DNA of 64,000 nucleotides, taken from Burkholderiales bacterium (GTDB lineage: Bacteria > Pseudomonadota > Gammaproteobacteria > Burkholderiales > UBA11063). The notes beneath the pieces are model-generated. The model did not search any database. It had not been told where the DNA came from and was given only the letters and a program-made list of their open reading frames with translations. Both the position numbers and the translations under genes were made by a program. Positions 10,127 to 19,713 of the stretch are shown one piece after another (within the stretch, counting starts at the first letter, position 1; each line of letters begins with the position of its first letter). Location: NCBI GenBank assembly GCA_020697255.1, contig JAJFBE010000006.1, forward strand, positions 109,809-173,808, written 5' to 3'.

Positions 10127-10160
10127 AGTTTTGCGAATATTCGCAAAACTATTTTTTTTT
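10127..10160 (+). terminator. Intrinsic terminator of the ilv-leu operon
   Basis: A perfect 24-base palindrome (10127-10150, core GTTTTGCGAATATTCGCAAA) is followed at once by a run of nine T. As RNA it folds into a stem of about ten pairs with a short AAUAUU loop and a U-tail. It lies 63 bp after the leuA stop. Confidence 0.85.
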
Positions 10161-10217
10161 AAATTGATATAATCATCCTTTAAAATTTATTGATATAATA
10201 TTGAAGGATAAAAAATT

Positions 10218-10745
10218 ATGGATTTTACAGAACCCATGGAACTAAAAATAACCCCAGATAAATTATTAGATTTGTTAATGCATGCAGCAACTCGTGAAGA
10301 TATTGCCTCTACACGGAACGAGTTGAAAAGCGATATTACTGCTGTAAAAACAGAGCTGAAAGAGGAAATTGCCGCTGTAAAGACAGAACTGAAAGAAGAA
10401 ATTGCTACTGTAAAGACAGAACTAAAAGAGGAAATTGCCGCTGTAAGGACAGAGCTGAAAGAGGAGATTACCACTGTAAGGACAGAGCTGAAAGAAGAAA
10501 TTGCCACTGTAAAGACAGAACTAAAAGAGGAAATTACTGCTGTAAAGACAGAGCTGAAAGCGGATATTCTTGCTGTTAATAATAATTTAACTAATAGAAT
10601 ATGTAGTGTAGAGCATGTAACTACAGGCTTAGCAGTTAAAATAGAAAAATTACGTTCTGAGACGATAAAATTTATTGTGTGGACAGGCGCAGGGATAGTG
10701 GCCGCCATGTTTGGAATGTTTGCTAAAGGGTTTCATTGGTTTTAA
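10218..10745 (+). CDS. Coiled-coil protein with tandem 11-residue repeats and a C-terminal membrane anchor
   Basis: 175 residues. A head (1-33) is followed by about eight copies of an 11-residue unit with consensus TELKEEIAAVK (residues 34-121), a hendecad pattern predicting a long straight coiled coil. A single hydrophobic segment near the C-terminus (FIVWTGAGIVAAMFGMFA) should anchor it in the inner membrane with the coil outside the bilayer. The layout recalls DUF1640/CCDC90-type proteins, but no function can be assigned. GAAGGA lies ten bases before ATG 10218. Monocistronic, between the leuA terminator and rnhB. Confidence 0.8.
   Translation: MDFTEPMELKITPDKLLDLLMHAATREDIASTRNELKSDITAVKTELKEEIAAVKTELKEEIATVKTELKEEIAAVRTELKEEITTVRTELKEEIATVKTELKEEITAVKTELKADILAVNNNLTNRICSVEHVTTGLAVKIEKLRSETIKFIVWTGAGIVAAMFGMFAKGFHWF
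10317..10580 (+). repeat. Tandem 33-bp coding repeats (about eight units)
   Basis: Units of exactly 33 bp starting at 10317, 10350, 10383, 10416, 10449, 10482, 10515 and 10548. The six inner units differ by only a few bases. They encode the 11-residue coiled-coil units of the host gene. Their near-identity at the DNA level points to recent expansion or homogenisation and a potential for length variation by slippage or recombination. Confidence 0.9.
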
Positions 10746-10885
10746 TTTAAAAGGAGGAACTTAAAAACTATTAAAAGCAAGACCTTTAGATAAAAGTTAT
10801 TACTTAGCAATGAATAATAATATAAACTGCCCAGAGATTCCGATAGGAGCAAAAATATTTGATATCAAAATAAGAAAAGCTTATT

Positions 10886-11581
10886 TTAAAGCAACAGATC
10901 TGGGTATAGAACTTTTTTGATAGGGGCAAAGGTTTTGCGGTGTATCGGTAACACTCCATATTTATCAATTGCAAGCATATGCTCTTTGGTACCATAGCCC
11001 TTATGATTGGCAAACCCATATTGCGGATACTGTTTGTCTAACTCATACATTTGAGTATCACGCGCAACTTTAGCTAAAATAGATGCAGCAGAAATTTCGG
11101 CTATCTTACTATCACCTTTAATAATTGCTTCTGCTTTAATCTGTAATTTTGGTGGTATATGGTTACCATCAATTAGTGCCAATGATGGTGTTACTTTAAG
11201 CCTCTCTATCGCACGCTGCATGGCTAAAAATGTAGCCTGCAAAATATTTAATTGCTCAATCTCTTCAACTTCCGAATAAGCAATACAATAAGCTATAGCT
11301 TTATCTACAATCTCAGAGTATAACTCTTCACGTATCTTTTGGCTTAAAATTTTTGAATCGGCTAAACCCGCTATAGGGTTATTCGGGTTTAAAATAACTG
11401 CTGCTGCATATACCCTACCAGCTAATGGCCCGCGGCCTGCTTCGTCTACACCGCAGGTGTAGTATGGGGTTGCGAGGACTAGACTCCCGCCTGTTACATC
11501 GCTGATGACGCCGGAATGAAACCCTTCGTGAGAATTGTATGGATCCGAGAATAAATCGTATGTGGGCTTCTTGGATTTCAT
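10886..11581 (-). CDS. rnhB: Ribonuclease HII
   Basis: Removes RNA from RNA-DNA hybrids, including misincorporated ribonucleotides. The catalytic Asp46 and Glu47 are in [13 protein letters not shown]; the other family acidic positions lie around LIDGNH and in SILAKVARD. 231 residues, ~30 longer at the N-terminus than usual. Residues ~21-34 (around [14 protein letters not shown]) are encoded by a copy of a dispersed palindromic repeat. The ATG overlaps the lpxB stop as ATGA, the classic lpxB-rnhB coupling. A later start after the repeat is possible but no ATG/GTG with a good SD was found before the DEAG motif. Confidence 0.93.
   Translation of the reverse strand: MKSKKPTYDLFSDPYNSHEGFHSGVISDVTGGSLVLATPYYTCGVDEAGRGPLAGRVYAAAVILNPNNPIAGLADSKILSQKIREELYSEIVDKAIAYCIAYSEVEEIEQLNILQATFLAMQRAIERLKVTPSLALIDGNHIPPKLQIKAEAIIKGDSKIAEISAASILAKVARDTQMYELDKQYPQYGFANHKGYGTKEHMLAIDKYGVLPIHRKTFAPIKKVLYPDLLL
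11480..11522 (-). repeat. Palindromic repeat lying inside the rnhB coding region
   Basis: GACTCCCGCC and GCCGGAATGA form the two ends, resembling the ATTCCCGCC...GGCGGGAATGAC repeats elsewhere in the window. It is read in frame as rnhB residues ~21-34. Confidence 0.5.
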
Positions 11582-12723
11582 TGTTTTATCAAATCTAAAA
11601 CAGCTAATGCTCCGGTTGCATTGCTTTCCTTACACAAATCTAGATGTAATTGCCTAAATTTTGCAGCCATACGCGCCTGCCTAGCATGATCTTGGTAAAG
11701 TGCCATAAAATGAACAGCTAAATTTTCGGGGTTTGCTTCTTCTTGCAATAACTCAGGCGCAACTTCTTCATTTAGCAAAATATTTGGCTGACCAACAAAT
11801 TTAATTTTAAGTTTTTTCTTAACTAGCCATTCAGTAAATTTTGACACTTTATAACTTATAATTAGTGGCTTTTTACATAATGCTACCTCTAAAGTAACCG
11901 TACCGCTTTTTGCCATAACCATATCACTGGCTTTAATCGCATCTGAGGTTTGATCTACTAATACCTGATATTTAAATTTTACTTCCTCAACCTCTAATTC
12001 ATGCATAAATAAAGCTTTGATTTTTTCATTTGGAAAAGGAAACAAGAATGTAGCATCTGTGACTTGTCTATGAATAATCTTGCATGCCTGGATAAAAATT
12101 CTACCCAAGTTTTTTATTTCGCTAGCTCGACTACCTACCAATATTGTAAAGACCGGGCCACTTAAACCTAATTGCTCTTTATGCTTTAAAGTATCGATAT
12201 CTACAGGAGTACTATTAGCTAATTGGTGTCCGACAAATTTTGCCTGGATATCCTCTGCCGCATAAATTGCTTCTTCCATAGGAAAAATACATAGCATTAA
12301 ATCGGTAGATTTTTTAATAGAATAGATTCGTTCATAACGCCAGGCCCAAATAGTTGGACTTACATAATGAACAGTCTTGATACCAGCATTATGTAATTTT
12401 TTTTCAACATAAAAATTGAAATCCGGTGCATCTACACCAATAAACACATCTGGTTTAAATTTTATGATCTGCCGAATAATTTTTTGCCGTATACAAAGTA
12501 TTCGCGGAATAGCCCGAACTACATCCAAACCATAGCCGCCAATTGATAAAATGCTCATATCATAAGCAGACTTGAGCCCTGATTTTGCCATTTTGTCGCC
12601 GCCAATTCCAAAGAACTCTACCGGCTTGTCACTTTGCAAAATCAAATTAGCCATCAAACCAGAAGCTAATAAATCACCTGATGGCTCCCCTGCAATAATT
12701 GCAACTTTTAATGTATCAGACAT
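11578..12723 (-). CDS. lpxB: Lipid-A-disaccharide synthase
   Basis: GT19 glycosyltransferase joining UDP-2,3-diacylglucosamine and lipid X at the inner face of the cytoplasmic membrane. N-terminal [16 protein letters not shown], then [33 protein letters not shown] and [12 protein letters not shown] are all family hallmarks. The late [13 protein letters not shown] motif is present. 381 residues, standard. Its ATG abuts the lpxA stop (TAAATG). Part of the lpxD-fabZ-lpxA-lpxB-rnhB run. Confidence 0.97.
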   Translation of the reverse strand: MSDTLKVAIIAGEPSGDLLASGLMANLILQSDKPVEFFGIGGDKMAKSGLKSAYDMSILSIGGYGLDVVRAIPRILCIRQKIIRQIIKFKPDVFIGVDAPDFNFYVEKKLHNAGIKTVHYVSPTIWAWRYERIYSIKKSTDLMLCIFPMEEAIYAAEDIQAKFVGHQLANSTPVDIDTLKHKEQLGLSGPVFTILVGSRASEIKNLGRIFIQACKIIHRQVTDATFLFPFPNEKIKALFMHELEVEEVKFKYQVLVDQTSDAIKASDMVMAKSGTVTLEVALCKKPLIISYKVSKFTEWLVKKKLKIKFVGQPNILLNEEVAPELLQEEANPENLAVHFMALYQDHARQARMAAKFRQLHLDLCKESNATGALAVLDLIKQ

Positions 12724-13506
12724 TTAGCCCCTAATTATCCCGCGTGTTGACATATCAAAAAACTCTACAAATAACTTTAATTCGGGTTGTTCATAGGCTA
12801 GCTCTTTTATATAAGACCGGGCCTCATTATAAGATAAGCCATTTCTATACAAAATTTTATATGCATGACGAATATTTTCTATTTGCTCTATAGTGAACCC
12901 ACGACGCTTTAAACCTTCAGTATTTATTCCTTTGGGTTCGGCACGGTAACCGGATGCCATTACATATGGTGGCACATCCTGGGCAACAGCCGTAGTCCCG
13001 GCAACCATTACATGCTCACCAACCACACAAAATTGGTGTACAACAGAATGTCCGCCCAATATTACCCAGTCTTTAACTATAACATGTCCGCCCAAAGCAA
13101 CACTGTTGGCAAATATTGTATTATCACCTACGATACAATCATGCGCTATATGAGAGTATGCCATAATCCAATTATGGCTACCAACCTTGGTTACCCCGTT
13201 CCCTTCAACAGTACCAATATTTAAAGTACAAAATTCACGAATGGTATTATTATCCCCGATCTCCAATGTGGTTGGCTGGCCCTTATATTTTTTATCTTGT
13301 GGGGCCTCACCAATTGAAGCAAACGAGTAAATATGATTGTTTTTTCCCATACGTGTATGCCCTACAACACTTGCATGGTGAGCAATAATTGTACTTTCCC
13401 CAATTTCAACGTTTGGCCCTATAATTGCATAAGCCCCAATTTCGACATTATCATGCAAAATTGCACTTTTTTCTACAATCGCTGTAGGATGAATTTTAAC
13501 TGACAT
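12724..13506 (-). CDS. lpxA: UDP-N-acetylglucosamine acyltransferase
   Basis: First step of lipid A synthesis. Left-handed beta-helix built of hexapeptide repeats from IHPTAIVEKSAILHDNVEIG onward. The catalytic-region histidine is in SHIAHDCIVGDNTIFAN, followed by GGHVIVKDWVILGGHSVVHQF. 260 residues, standard. The start overlaps the fabZ stop by one base (TAATG). Confidence 0.97.
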   Translation of the reverse strand: MSVKIHPTAIVEKSAILHDNVEIGAYAIIGPNVEIGESTIIAHHASVVGHTRMGKNNHIYSFASIGEAPQDKKYKGQPTTLEIGDNNTIREFCTLNIGTVEGNGVTKVGSHNWIMAYSHIAHDCIVGDNTIFANSVALGGHVIVKDWVILGGHSVVHQFCVVGEHVMVAGTTAVAQDVPPYVMASGYRAEPKGINTEGLKRRGFTIEQIENIRHAYKILYRNGLSYNEARSYIKELAYEQPELKLFVEFFDMSTRGIIRG

Positions 13507-13979
13507 TATTTTACTTCCTTTTTGGCAACCATTAAATCCGCCTGTGCTACAAGCTCATCATTAACAAATGCCTGTGCCCTGTATTTACCAATTCCCATCA
13601 TTATTTTACCCATTTCAACTTCAATATGTAATGCATCACCAGGAATAACCTGACGTTTAAACTTAGCGTTTTCAATACCTGCAAAAAAATATAACTCATT
13701 AGCTTTTCTCGTCCCGAACGTCAATACCGATAAGATACCTGCAGATTGTGCCATGGCTTCAATAATCAACACCCCCGGCATTACCGGAAACTCGGGAAAA
13801 TGTCCTGCAAAAAATGGCTCATTAATTGTAACATTTTTTAGCATTCGTATCCGTTTGCCTGGCTCCACCTCTAAAACTCTGTCTATCAATAAAAACGGAA
13901 ATCTATGTGGTATATGCTTTAATATTTCATAAATATTTATTGGCTTATCAAGATGTGGCAGAGTTGGGCTGGCTGTCAT
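13506..13979 (-). CDS. fabZ: 3-hydroxyacyl-[ACP] dehydratase
   Basis: Hot-dog fold dehydratase of fatty acid elongation. [13 protein letters not shown] and the catalytic motif [20 protein letters not shown] (His and Glu) are intact. 157 residues. It overlaps lpxD by four bases (ATGA) and lpxA by one base, keeping fatty-acid and lipid A synthesis in one transcript. Confidence 0.97.
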   Translation of the reverse strand: MTASPTLPHLDKPINIYEILKHIPHRFPFLLIDRVLEVEPGKRIRMLKNVTINEPFFAGHFPEFPVMPGVLIIEAMAQSAGILSVLTFGTRKANELYFFAGIENAKFKRQVIPGDALHIEVEMGKIMMGIGKYRAQAFVNDELVAQADLMVAKKEVK

Positions 13980-15016
13980 ACGTTTTCCTCTCGTAAAGTT
14001 TTCACTTCTTGCTCTATTTTCTTTATTCTATCTTGGGTATCCGACCAATTGCGCATATAAACCATTATTTTAGCCCACTCTTTATATGGAAAAGCAGGAA
14101 TTCCTGAAGAATATATATCGGCAACAGTAATATCTTTAGAGACATTGGATGCACCACCAATAACCGTATGATCAGCTATAGTTACATGCCCGGTAATACC
14201 AGCGGCTCCGGCTATCTGGCAATGCCGGCCAATCGTAGTTCCACCGGCTATCCCAGCCTGGGCAGCAATGGCTGTGTGCGCACCTATTTTTACATTATGA
14301 GCGACCTGAACCAGATTATCAATCTTTACTCCATCTTCAATAATAGTTGCACCAAGTGCCCCGCTATCTATTGTAGTATTTGCACCGATCTCAACATTAT
14401 TGCCAATTTGAACTCCACCAACCTGCGGAATCTTATGCCAATGACGACTAGAATCCGGGGCATAGCCAAAGCCATCTGCACCAATTGAACAACCAGCATG
14501 AAAAGAACAATTATTACCAATTTTTACATTTGAATAAATAACCACATTAGGATAAATAGTCACATTATCTGCAATAGCTACATTATCCCCAATTACTACT
14601 CCCGGGTAAATCTGGCAATTATCGCCAATTTGACTATTTTCTCCGATTACCACATTATCGTATATTGCAGCGTGTTTACCAATTAAGGTATTTTTACCAA
14701 TTTTTACAGTATCTTTTATTCCCTCGGCAAGTCTTGGTTTGGGGTGAAATAAATCTACCACACGGCTATAATATAAGTATGGATTATCAGTGATAATTTT
14801 AGATATGTTAATACTTAAACTACCCACATCTTTATTACTGATAATAATTGCACTAGCCTGGCAAGTAGGTATAGTTTTAACATATTTTTTATCAGTTAAA
14901 AAAGTTAACTCACCAGCCTTGGCCTTATCAGTTGGGGCAATTGCAGATACAATAACATCAGGACCTTCTAATTGCCCGCCAAGTTTTGCTATGATTTCGG
15001 ATAATCTATACTGCAT
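13976..15016 (-). CDS. lpxD: UDP-3-O-(3-hydroxyacyl)glucosamine N-acyltransferase
   Basis: Third lipid A enzyme. An N-terminal uridine-binding domain (~1-100, containing [13 protein letters not shown]) is followed by a long hexapeptide-repeat helix and a C-terminal helical tail ([18 protein letters not shown]). The active-site region is [20 protein letters not shown]. 346 residues, standard. Directly downstream of skp, as in many beta- and gammaproteobacteria. Confidence 0.97.
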   Translation of the reverse strand: MQYRLSEIIAKLGGQLEGPDVIVSAIAPTDKAKAGELTFLTDKKYVKTIPTCQASAIIISNKDVGSLSINISKIITDNPYLYYSRVVDLFHPKPRLAEGIKDTVKIGKNTLIGKHAAIYDNVVIGENSQIGDNCQIYPGVVIGDNVAIADNVTIYPNVVIYSNVKIGNNCSFHAGCSIGADGFGYAPDSSRHWHKIPQVGGVQIGNNVEIGANTTIDSGALGATIIEDGVKIDNLVQVAHNVKIGAHTAIAAQAGIAGGTTIGRHCQIAGAAGITGHVTIADHTVIGGASNVSKDITVADIYSSGIPAFPYKEWAKIMVYMRNWSDTQDRIKKIEQEVKTLREENV

Positions 15017-15037
15017 ACAATAATCTACCTTAATTGC

Positions 15038-15667
15038 TTATTTAGGCGCAGCAGGCGGGGCAATAGCTGCCGGAGCTCCCATAGGAACGCCTGCTGCAGC
15101 TTGTTTTTCAGCATCTGTTAGTTGCTTTAATAATGCAGCACTATCCACTTTATTTAGCTGCTCAATTACCTGATCAGTTAAATCATATTTAGGCTTAGCA
15201 TAGGCCAATTGATTTGAAGTCAGAACCAGGTCATAATTACCCTTATCGCTGATATCTTTTAAAATTGTGTTTGCTTTGCTAAGTATTAAAGCCGAAGCAT
15301 AATCCTGAACCTGTTTAGATCCTTGCTGGAACATCATATATTTTTGTTGGAATGCACCTTGGTCTTTTTGGTACTGGGCTCCAAGTTTTTCCAAAGTTGC
15401 TTTATCAGAAGCACTTAATTTATCCATTGAAGGAGCTTTTTTCATAATTGCTTGTATAGCACCTTGTTGCTTTACTATAGAGTCATTCATAGCTTTCAAT
15501 TCGGCCTGTTGCGGGGCAAATCTGGCTTTCAAATTATTCTGCATCGCAACGGCCGGTTTTGATGTAGTAAAAATTTTGCCCACATCTACATAACCTAATT
15601 TAAAATCTGAAGCATAGGTAAAACTTGTAGCTAATAACAATCCGGACAGGAGAAATCTTGTTTTCAT
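15038..15667 (-). CDS. skp: Periplasmic chaperone Skp/OmpH
   Basis: Holds unfolded outer-membrane proteins in the periplasm before delivery to BamA. A signal peptide (about 1-19, ending TYA) is followed by the family opening KLGYVDVGKIF, then a long helical region with DKATLEKLGAQYQKDQGAFQQK and ILKDISDKGNYDLVLTSNQLAYA. 209 residues; the last ~25 are an Ala/Pro-rich tail (VPMGAPAAIAPPAAPK) beyond the usual end. Located between bamA and lpxD in the normal order, but a remnant gene has entered the gap to bamA. Confidence 0.92.
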   Translation of the reverse strand: MKTRFLLSGLLLATSFTYASDFKLGYVDVGKIFTTSKPAVAMQNNLKARFAPQQAELKAMNDSIVKQQGAIQAIMKKAPSMDKLSASDKATLEKLGAQYQKDQGAFQQKYMMFQQGSKQVQDYASALILSKANTILKDISDKGNYDLVLTSNQLAYAKPKYDLTDQVIEQLNKVDSAALLKQLTDAEKQAAAGVPMGAPAAIAPPAAPK

Positions 15668-15806
15668 CTAGTTCCCTTATAATAAATTACTTTATAATTA
15701 TTTTGGTTAATATAATCTTATTCTTTTTAAACTAGCAATTTTAACATAATGAGGGGGTTTCAATGGATTTTTTGTAACTATGCGCATACCACTATAAATT
15801 GGTAGC

Positions 15807-16001
15807 GTGAAATATGAAGTATTTCACTTATTTACCCAAAATGATTTTACTAATCCGGTTACATATACCGTAATAGCAGCCGATGGCACTCAAGCAACCT
15901 ATACAGTAATAGTGAGTGTAGCAGGTTCTGCTAGTAGTAGTATAACTGCATTCTCTTTTGGTACAGTCGATGGTGTAATCGTGGGAATGACATTTTACTA
16001 G
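15807..16001 (+). pseudogene. Fragment of a repeat-type surface protein (DUF5018-like beta-sandwich)
   Basis: A 64-codon reading frame on the strand opposite to its neighbours. NPVTYTVIAADGTQATYTV followed by SITAFSFG and DGVIVG is the signature junction between two units of DUF5018-like beta-sandwich repeats found in bacterial surface proteins. Only the end of one unit and the start of the next remain; no signal peptide, SD or upstream continuation is visible. It overlaps the bamA 3' end by four bases. I read it as debris of a larger horizontally moved gene. Confidence 0.6.
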
Positions 16002-18292
16002 AATGAGCTACCCAACATAAACTGGAAGGCCTCCAGCTGATCGGTTGGCTTGTTAAACAAGGGTAAGCCATAGCTTAGCTTGATTGGCCCCAGTGGTGAT
16101 ATCCAGTTTAGGCCTAACCCGTAGCTGGCACGAAATGCTTGCTGCGGCGTTAGATCAAAGCTGTTGCCCCCCCATAACGCACCGCTATCAAAAAATACTC
16201 CCAGACGCACTGATTTTGTATCTTTAATCCCCGGCAACGGGAACATTAGCTCATTGGTAAAGATAATAGACCTGGTACCGCCCAGAGAGCTGCCATCCGT
16301 ATCTTTTGGACCCATGCTACCAATGTAGTAACCACGAACTGTATTTATACCCCCCATATAGAAGCTTTGATAAAACGGCACCGCAGCACTACTACCATAT
16401 GGGTTAATAAACCCTACCTGGGCATTAGTCTTCCAGGTAAAGCTTGTAGATATCGGAAAAAACCAGGTGTTTTGGGAATTAAGCCGATAATACTGGGCGC
16501 CAACTGATGGTAATGAAGCATCAGCAACTTGATTAAATAAAGCACCAGTAGTTGGCCACAATGTACTATCGGTTGTATTTCTTACCCAGGAAACGGAAAA
16601 AGGCACCGCATTTACCGAGTTTCCGTAGGTGTTAATAAACTGGATAAAACGCAACGGTACATTACTACCATAGGTAGAAATTTGGTTATTTTCGAAACCA
16701 AGTGAGAAATTTATCTTATCAAATTCAGATACCGGTACGCCAGTTCTAATACGTCCACCTATCGTTTGTGTAGAATACGGGCTGATATTAGATTTATTTG
16801 GCGAATATCCGTTGTCATAAACATCATAACCCAGGCTAGTCCCGTTAGGTAATGCATAGGGATCGGTAAAAGATACCCCAATACTTTGATTTAATAAGCT
16901 TGTTGCGGCATTAATTGAGGCTGATTTACCTGAACCAAACAAATTGGTCTGGCTAACAGAGCCATTTAATAATAACCCCTGCCCCTGCGCATAACCAATA
17001 CCAAAATTAATACTGCCGGTATTATTTTCTTCAACTTTTACATTCATATCAACCTGATCATTACTACCTGGAACCGGCGTAGTACTTACATCAGTATTTT
17101 TAAAATAACCCAGTAAATTTAGCCTATCTTTTGAACGTTGAATCTGACTGGAGTCGTAGAGTGCATTTTCGGTTTGCCTGAGTTCACGGCGAATTACCAT
17201 ATCCCGGGTTATATCATTCCCTGTAATATTAATTTTTCTTACATAAATCTTTTTACCAGTATCAATAAAAAATGTATAGCCAACAGCTTTTGCTTTGTCA
17301 TCCACCTCAGGAACCGGGTTAACTGCAGCAAAAGCATAACCGTATGCACCAAGTTTAGTCTTGATATTGTCGCTTACCTTGTTAATTGCCCCTTGATCTA
17401 CTATCTGGCCAGATTTAACAGTTATTAATTCCCGTAATTCTTTTAAGGGTACATTTTTACTATCCCCGGATAATTTTACATTTTTTATAGTGTACTGATC
17501 ACCTTCAAGCATATTTACCGTAATATAAACTGATTTTTTATCCGGCGATAATTGAACCTGGACAGAATTAATTTTGAAATTAATATAACCTTGATTTAAA
17601 TAGAAATTACGCACGGTTTCTAAATCACCGGATAATTTATCACTGGAATATTGGTTATCTTTATACCACCAGCTTAACCAATTACCTGTAGTTAAAAATA
17701 TCTGGTTTTCTAATTTGCCCTGAGAAAAAGCATTGGCACCTAAAAAGTCAATAGCAGCAATCTTCGCCGGAGGGCCTTCATCTATGCTTATATTTACAGT
17801 TACCCGGTTACGCACTAAAGAGACTACTTTAGGAGTAATCACCACTGAATATAAGCCTCGATTATAATACTCTGATTTTAAACTCATAACCGCCTGATCA
17901 ATAATACTTTGATCAAATATCTTACCCGCTGAAAGACCATTATCTTTTAATGATTTAACTAATAAGTCATGGTCAAAGGTCTTGTCCCCGGTGATAGTTA
18001 ATTCGGAAATAACCGGGCGCTCCTGAAGGTTTATAATTAATGTATCGCCTTGCGATTCTAAACGAATATCTTTAAAAAAACCTGTAGCGTAAAGCTTTTT
18101 TGTAACCTCATCCGCTTTGCTGTCATCAAGCGCATCACCAATTTTAACCGGCAAATAATTAAACACCGTACCAACTTCTATACGCTGTAAACCATTTACC
18201 CGAATATTTTTTATAACAAACGTAGGACTCGCATAAGCTTTTGCTAACAAGCAACATAACCCAATAATAATGAGTTTATAAAAATTTTTCAT
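15998..18292 (-). CDS. bamA: Outer membrane protein assembly factor BamA
   Basis: Central barrel of the BAM complex. Signal peptide (about 1-21, LLAKAYA), POTRA domains beginning with FVIKNIRVNGLQRIEVGTVF and continuing to about residue 410, then a 16-strand barrel. VRGY at the conserved loop position (INTVRGYYIG) and a terminal beta-signal ending MLGSSF are present. I place the start at ATG 18292 (MKNFYKLIII, 764 residues), because it gives a clean signal peptide; the longer frame from 18340 adds 16 non-signal-like residues. Downstream of rseP and upstream of skp. Confidence 0.96.
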   Translation of the reverse strand: MKNFYKLIIIGLCCLLAKAYASPTFVIKNIRVNGLQRIEVGTVFNYLPVKIGDALDDSKADEVTKKLYATGFFKDIRLESQGDTLIINLQERPVISELTITGDKTFDHDLLVKSLKDNGLSAGKIFDQSIIDQAVMSLKSEYYNRGLYSVVITPKVVSLVRNRVTVNISIDEGPPAKIAAIDFLGANAFSQGKLENQIFLTTGNWLSWWYKDNQYSSDKLSGDLETVRNFYLNQGYINFKINSVQVQLSPDKKSVYITVNMLEGDQYTIKNVKLSGDSKNVPLKELRELITVKSGQIVDQGAINKVSDNIKTKLGAYGYAFAAVNPVPEVDDKAKAVGYTFFIDTGKKIYVRKINITGNDITRDMVIRRELRQTENALYDSSQIQRSKDRLNLLGYFKNTDVSTTPVPGSNDQVDMNVKVEENNTGSINFGIGYAQGQGLLLNGSVSQTNLFGSGKSASINAATSLLNQSIGVSFTDPYALPNGTSLGYDVYDNGYSPNKSNISPYSTQTIGGRIRTGVPVSEFDKINFSLGFENNQISTYGSNVPLRFIQFINTYGNSVNAVPFSVSWVRNTTDSTLWPTTGALFNQVADASLPSVGAQYYRLNSQNTWFFPISTSFTWKTNAQVGFINPYGSSAAVPFYQSFYMGGINTVRGYYIGSMGPKDTDGSSLGGTRSIIFTNELMFPLPGIKDTKSVRLGVFFDSGALWGGNSFDLTPQQAFRASYGLGLNWISPLGPIKLSYGLPLFNKPTDQLEAFQFMLGSSF

Positions 18293-18365
18293 AGTAACTC
18301 TTAAGAAACAGAAGTTTCTTTTATAATATAACATGTCCAAATATGCATGTTTAACTCAATTCCCC

Positions 18366-18380
18366 GCCGGCGGTGCCGGC
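18366..18380. other. GC-rich hairpin between rseP and bamA
   Basis: GCCGGC, a GGT loop, then GCCGGC, within the 89-bp gap between the rseP stop and the bamA start. It is not followed by a T-run in the direction of transcription. It may be a truncated palindromic repeat or an mRNA-processing hairpin; I cannot assign it a role. Confidence 0.4.
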
Positions 18381-18381
18381 T

Positions 18382-19713
18382 TTATAATCTCATCATATCA
18401 TTATATATAGCAAATAGGCTTAATCCTAAAACAAATAAAAACCCAATCTTAAAAATCAATTCCTGAATATTATTTGATAATTGTTTGCCAATTGTTATCT
18501 CAATCATATAAATTAAAATATGACCACCATCTAAAACTGGGATGGGTAATAAATTCATGATTGCCAACCCAATGCTGATTAAAGCCAAAAACTCAGCAAA
18601 ATGAACTATCCCATCACTAATAGCAACACCGCCTGCTTTAGCTATAGATATGGGCCCGCCCAAATTGTAAAGCGACATCTGGCCTGTTATAATCTGAAAT
18701 ACACTATATAAATTAAACCAGGTTACGTTATAGCACTCATTAAATGCATAGCCAAATGCCTGTATCAAATTATATTTTTGAGTAAAGCTGTTTTGCTTCA
18801 ATAATGCCAAATCTGGTGATGGCATAATGCCCAAAACGCCAATAATTTGTCCATCATTATCCTTCCGACTTTCAGGTACAAGCTGGTAGCTAAAATCAGT
18901 TTTGCCACGCCTGATCTTAAGTGATAAGGTTTCTCCTGGTGAAGTTTTAATCGCATCAGCTATTTCAAACCAATTAGCCACGTTCTTAGAATTAATTGCA
19001 ATTATCTGATCATTAACCTTAAGACCAGATTTATCCGCAACTGAATGGGGTTCAATATAAGATATAACAGGTAAATAATTAATCGGGTACATGCCAATTG
19101 TTTCCAGATATGCATTTTTGCTAAAATGCTGCTTTAATATTGTGCTATCAATAGTTATGCTTTGTTCAGGTAATAACTGGATATTAAAACCGGATTTATG
19201 AATAACTGCCTGGTTAAATTGTTTATCAGCTTCATCCCAGGTATTAATATGATGCCCGTCAATTGCAATAATCTGGCTTGGAACAGTTACGTTTGATTTA
19301 ATTGTATTTTGTAAAAGCACAGGATTTATTCGCGAAATTACCGGCTTTAACTGCGTAATACCAATTAGTGCAATCAAATAATAGACCAAGATCGCAAATA
19401 ATAGATTAAACAACGGCCCGGCCATGGCAATTAGGATCTTTTGATACGGATTCTTATTGTTAAATGCCAAATGTTTTTCATTTTCGGCAACTATCCCCTC
19501 CCGCTCATCCAGCATACGCACATATCCGCCAAATGGAATCAGGCTTAGCCGCCATTCATTGGCTTTGCTCTTAAAACTTAAAATTTTAGGACCAAAACCA
19601 ACCGAGAAAGTCAGAACCTTAACTTTAAACATCCGAGCAAATAAATAATGCCCATATTCATGAACCACTACTAAAATACCAATAGTTACTAAAAAAGCCA
19701 AAAGTGATAGCAT
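18382..19713 (-). CDS. rseP: Regulator of sigma E protease (site-2 metalloprotease)
   Basis: Intramembrane zinc protease that releases envelope-stress sigma factors by cutting the anti-sigma factor within the membrane. HEYGH (18-22) supplies two zinc ligands; the third is in MNLLPIPVLDGGH near residue 395. Between them lie PDZ-like sequence (HSVADKSGLKVNDQIIAIN, ~225) and other periplasmic segments. 443 residues, about four membrane segments. The ATG overlaps the rpoH stop by one base. In most relatives dxr or cdsA precedes rseP; here rpoH does. Confidence 0.95.
   Translation of the reverse strand: MLSLLAFLVTIGILVVVHEYGHYLFARMFKVKVLTFSVGFGPKILSFKSKANEWRLSLIPFGGYVRMLDEREGIVAENEKHLAFNNKNPYQKILIAMAGPLFNLLFAILVYYLIALIGITQLKPVISRINPVLLQNTIKSNVTVPSQIIAIDGHHINTWDEADKQFNQAVIHKSGFNIQLLPEQSITIDSTILKQHFSKNAYLETIGMYPINYLPVISYIEPHSVADKSGLKVNDQIIAINSKNVANWFEIADAIKTSPGETLSLKIRRGKTDFSYQLVPESRKDNDGQIIGVLGIMPSPDLALLKQNSFTQKYNLIQAFGYAFNECYNVTWFNLYSVFQIITGQMSLYNLGGPISIAKAGGVAISDGIVHFAEFLALISIGLAIMNLLPIPVLDGGHILIYMIEITIGKQLSNNIQELIFKIGFLFVLGLSLFAIYNDMMRL

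Noticed and set aside
10317..10580. Regular repeats that could be mistaken for a CRISPR array
   Set aside because: Units are contiguous 33-bp coding repeats with no spacers and keep one open frame.
10187..10708. Long open frame on the minus strand opposite the coiled-coil gene
   Set aside because: It is an antisense shadow created by the 33-bp periodicity; the plus strand has the SD and a sensible protein.
10804..10885. Possible small gene after the AAAGGAGGA at 10751
   Set aside because: The strong SD-like motif is followed by no ATG, GTG or TTG at suitable spacing with an open frame.
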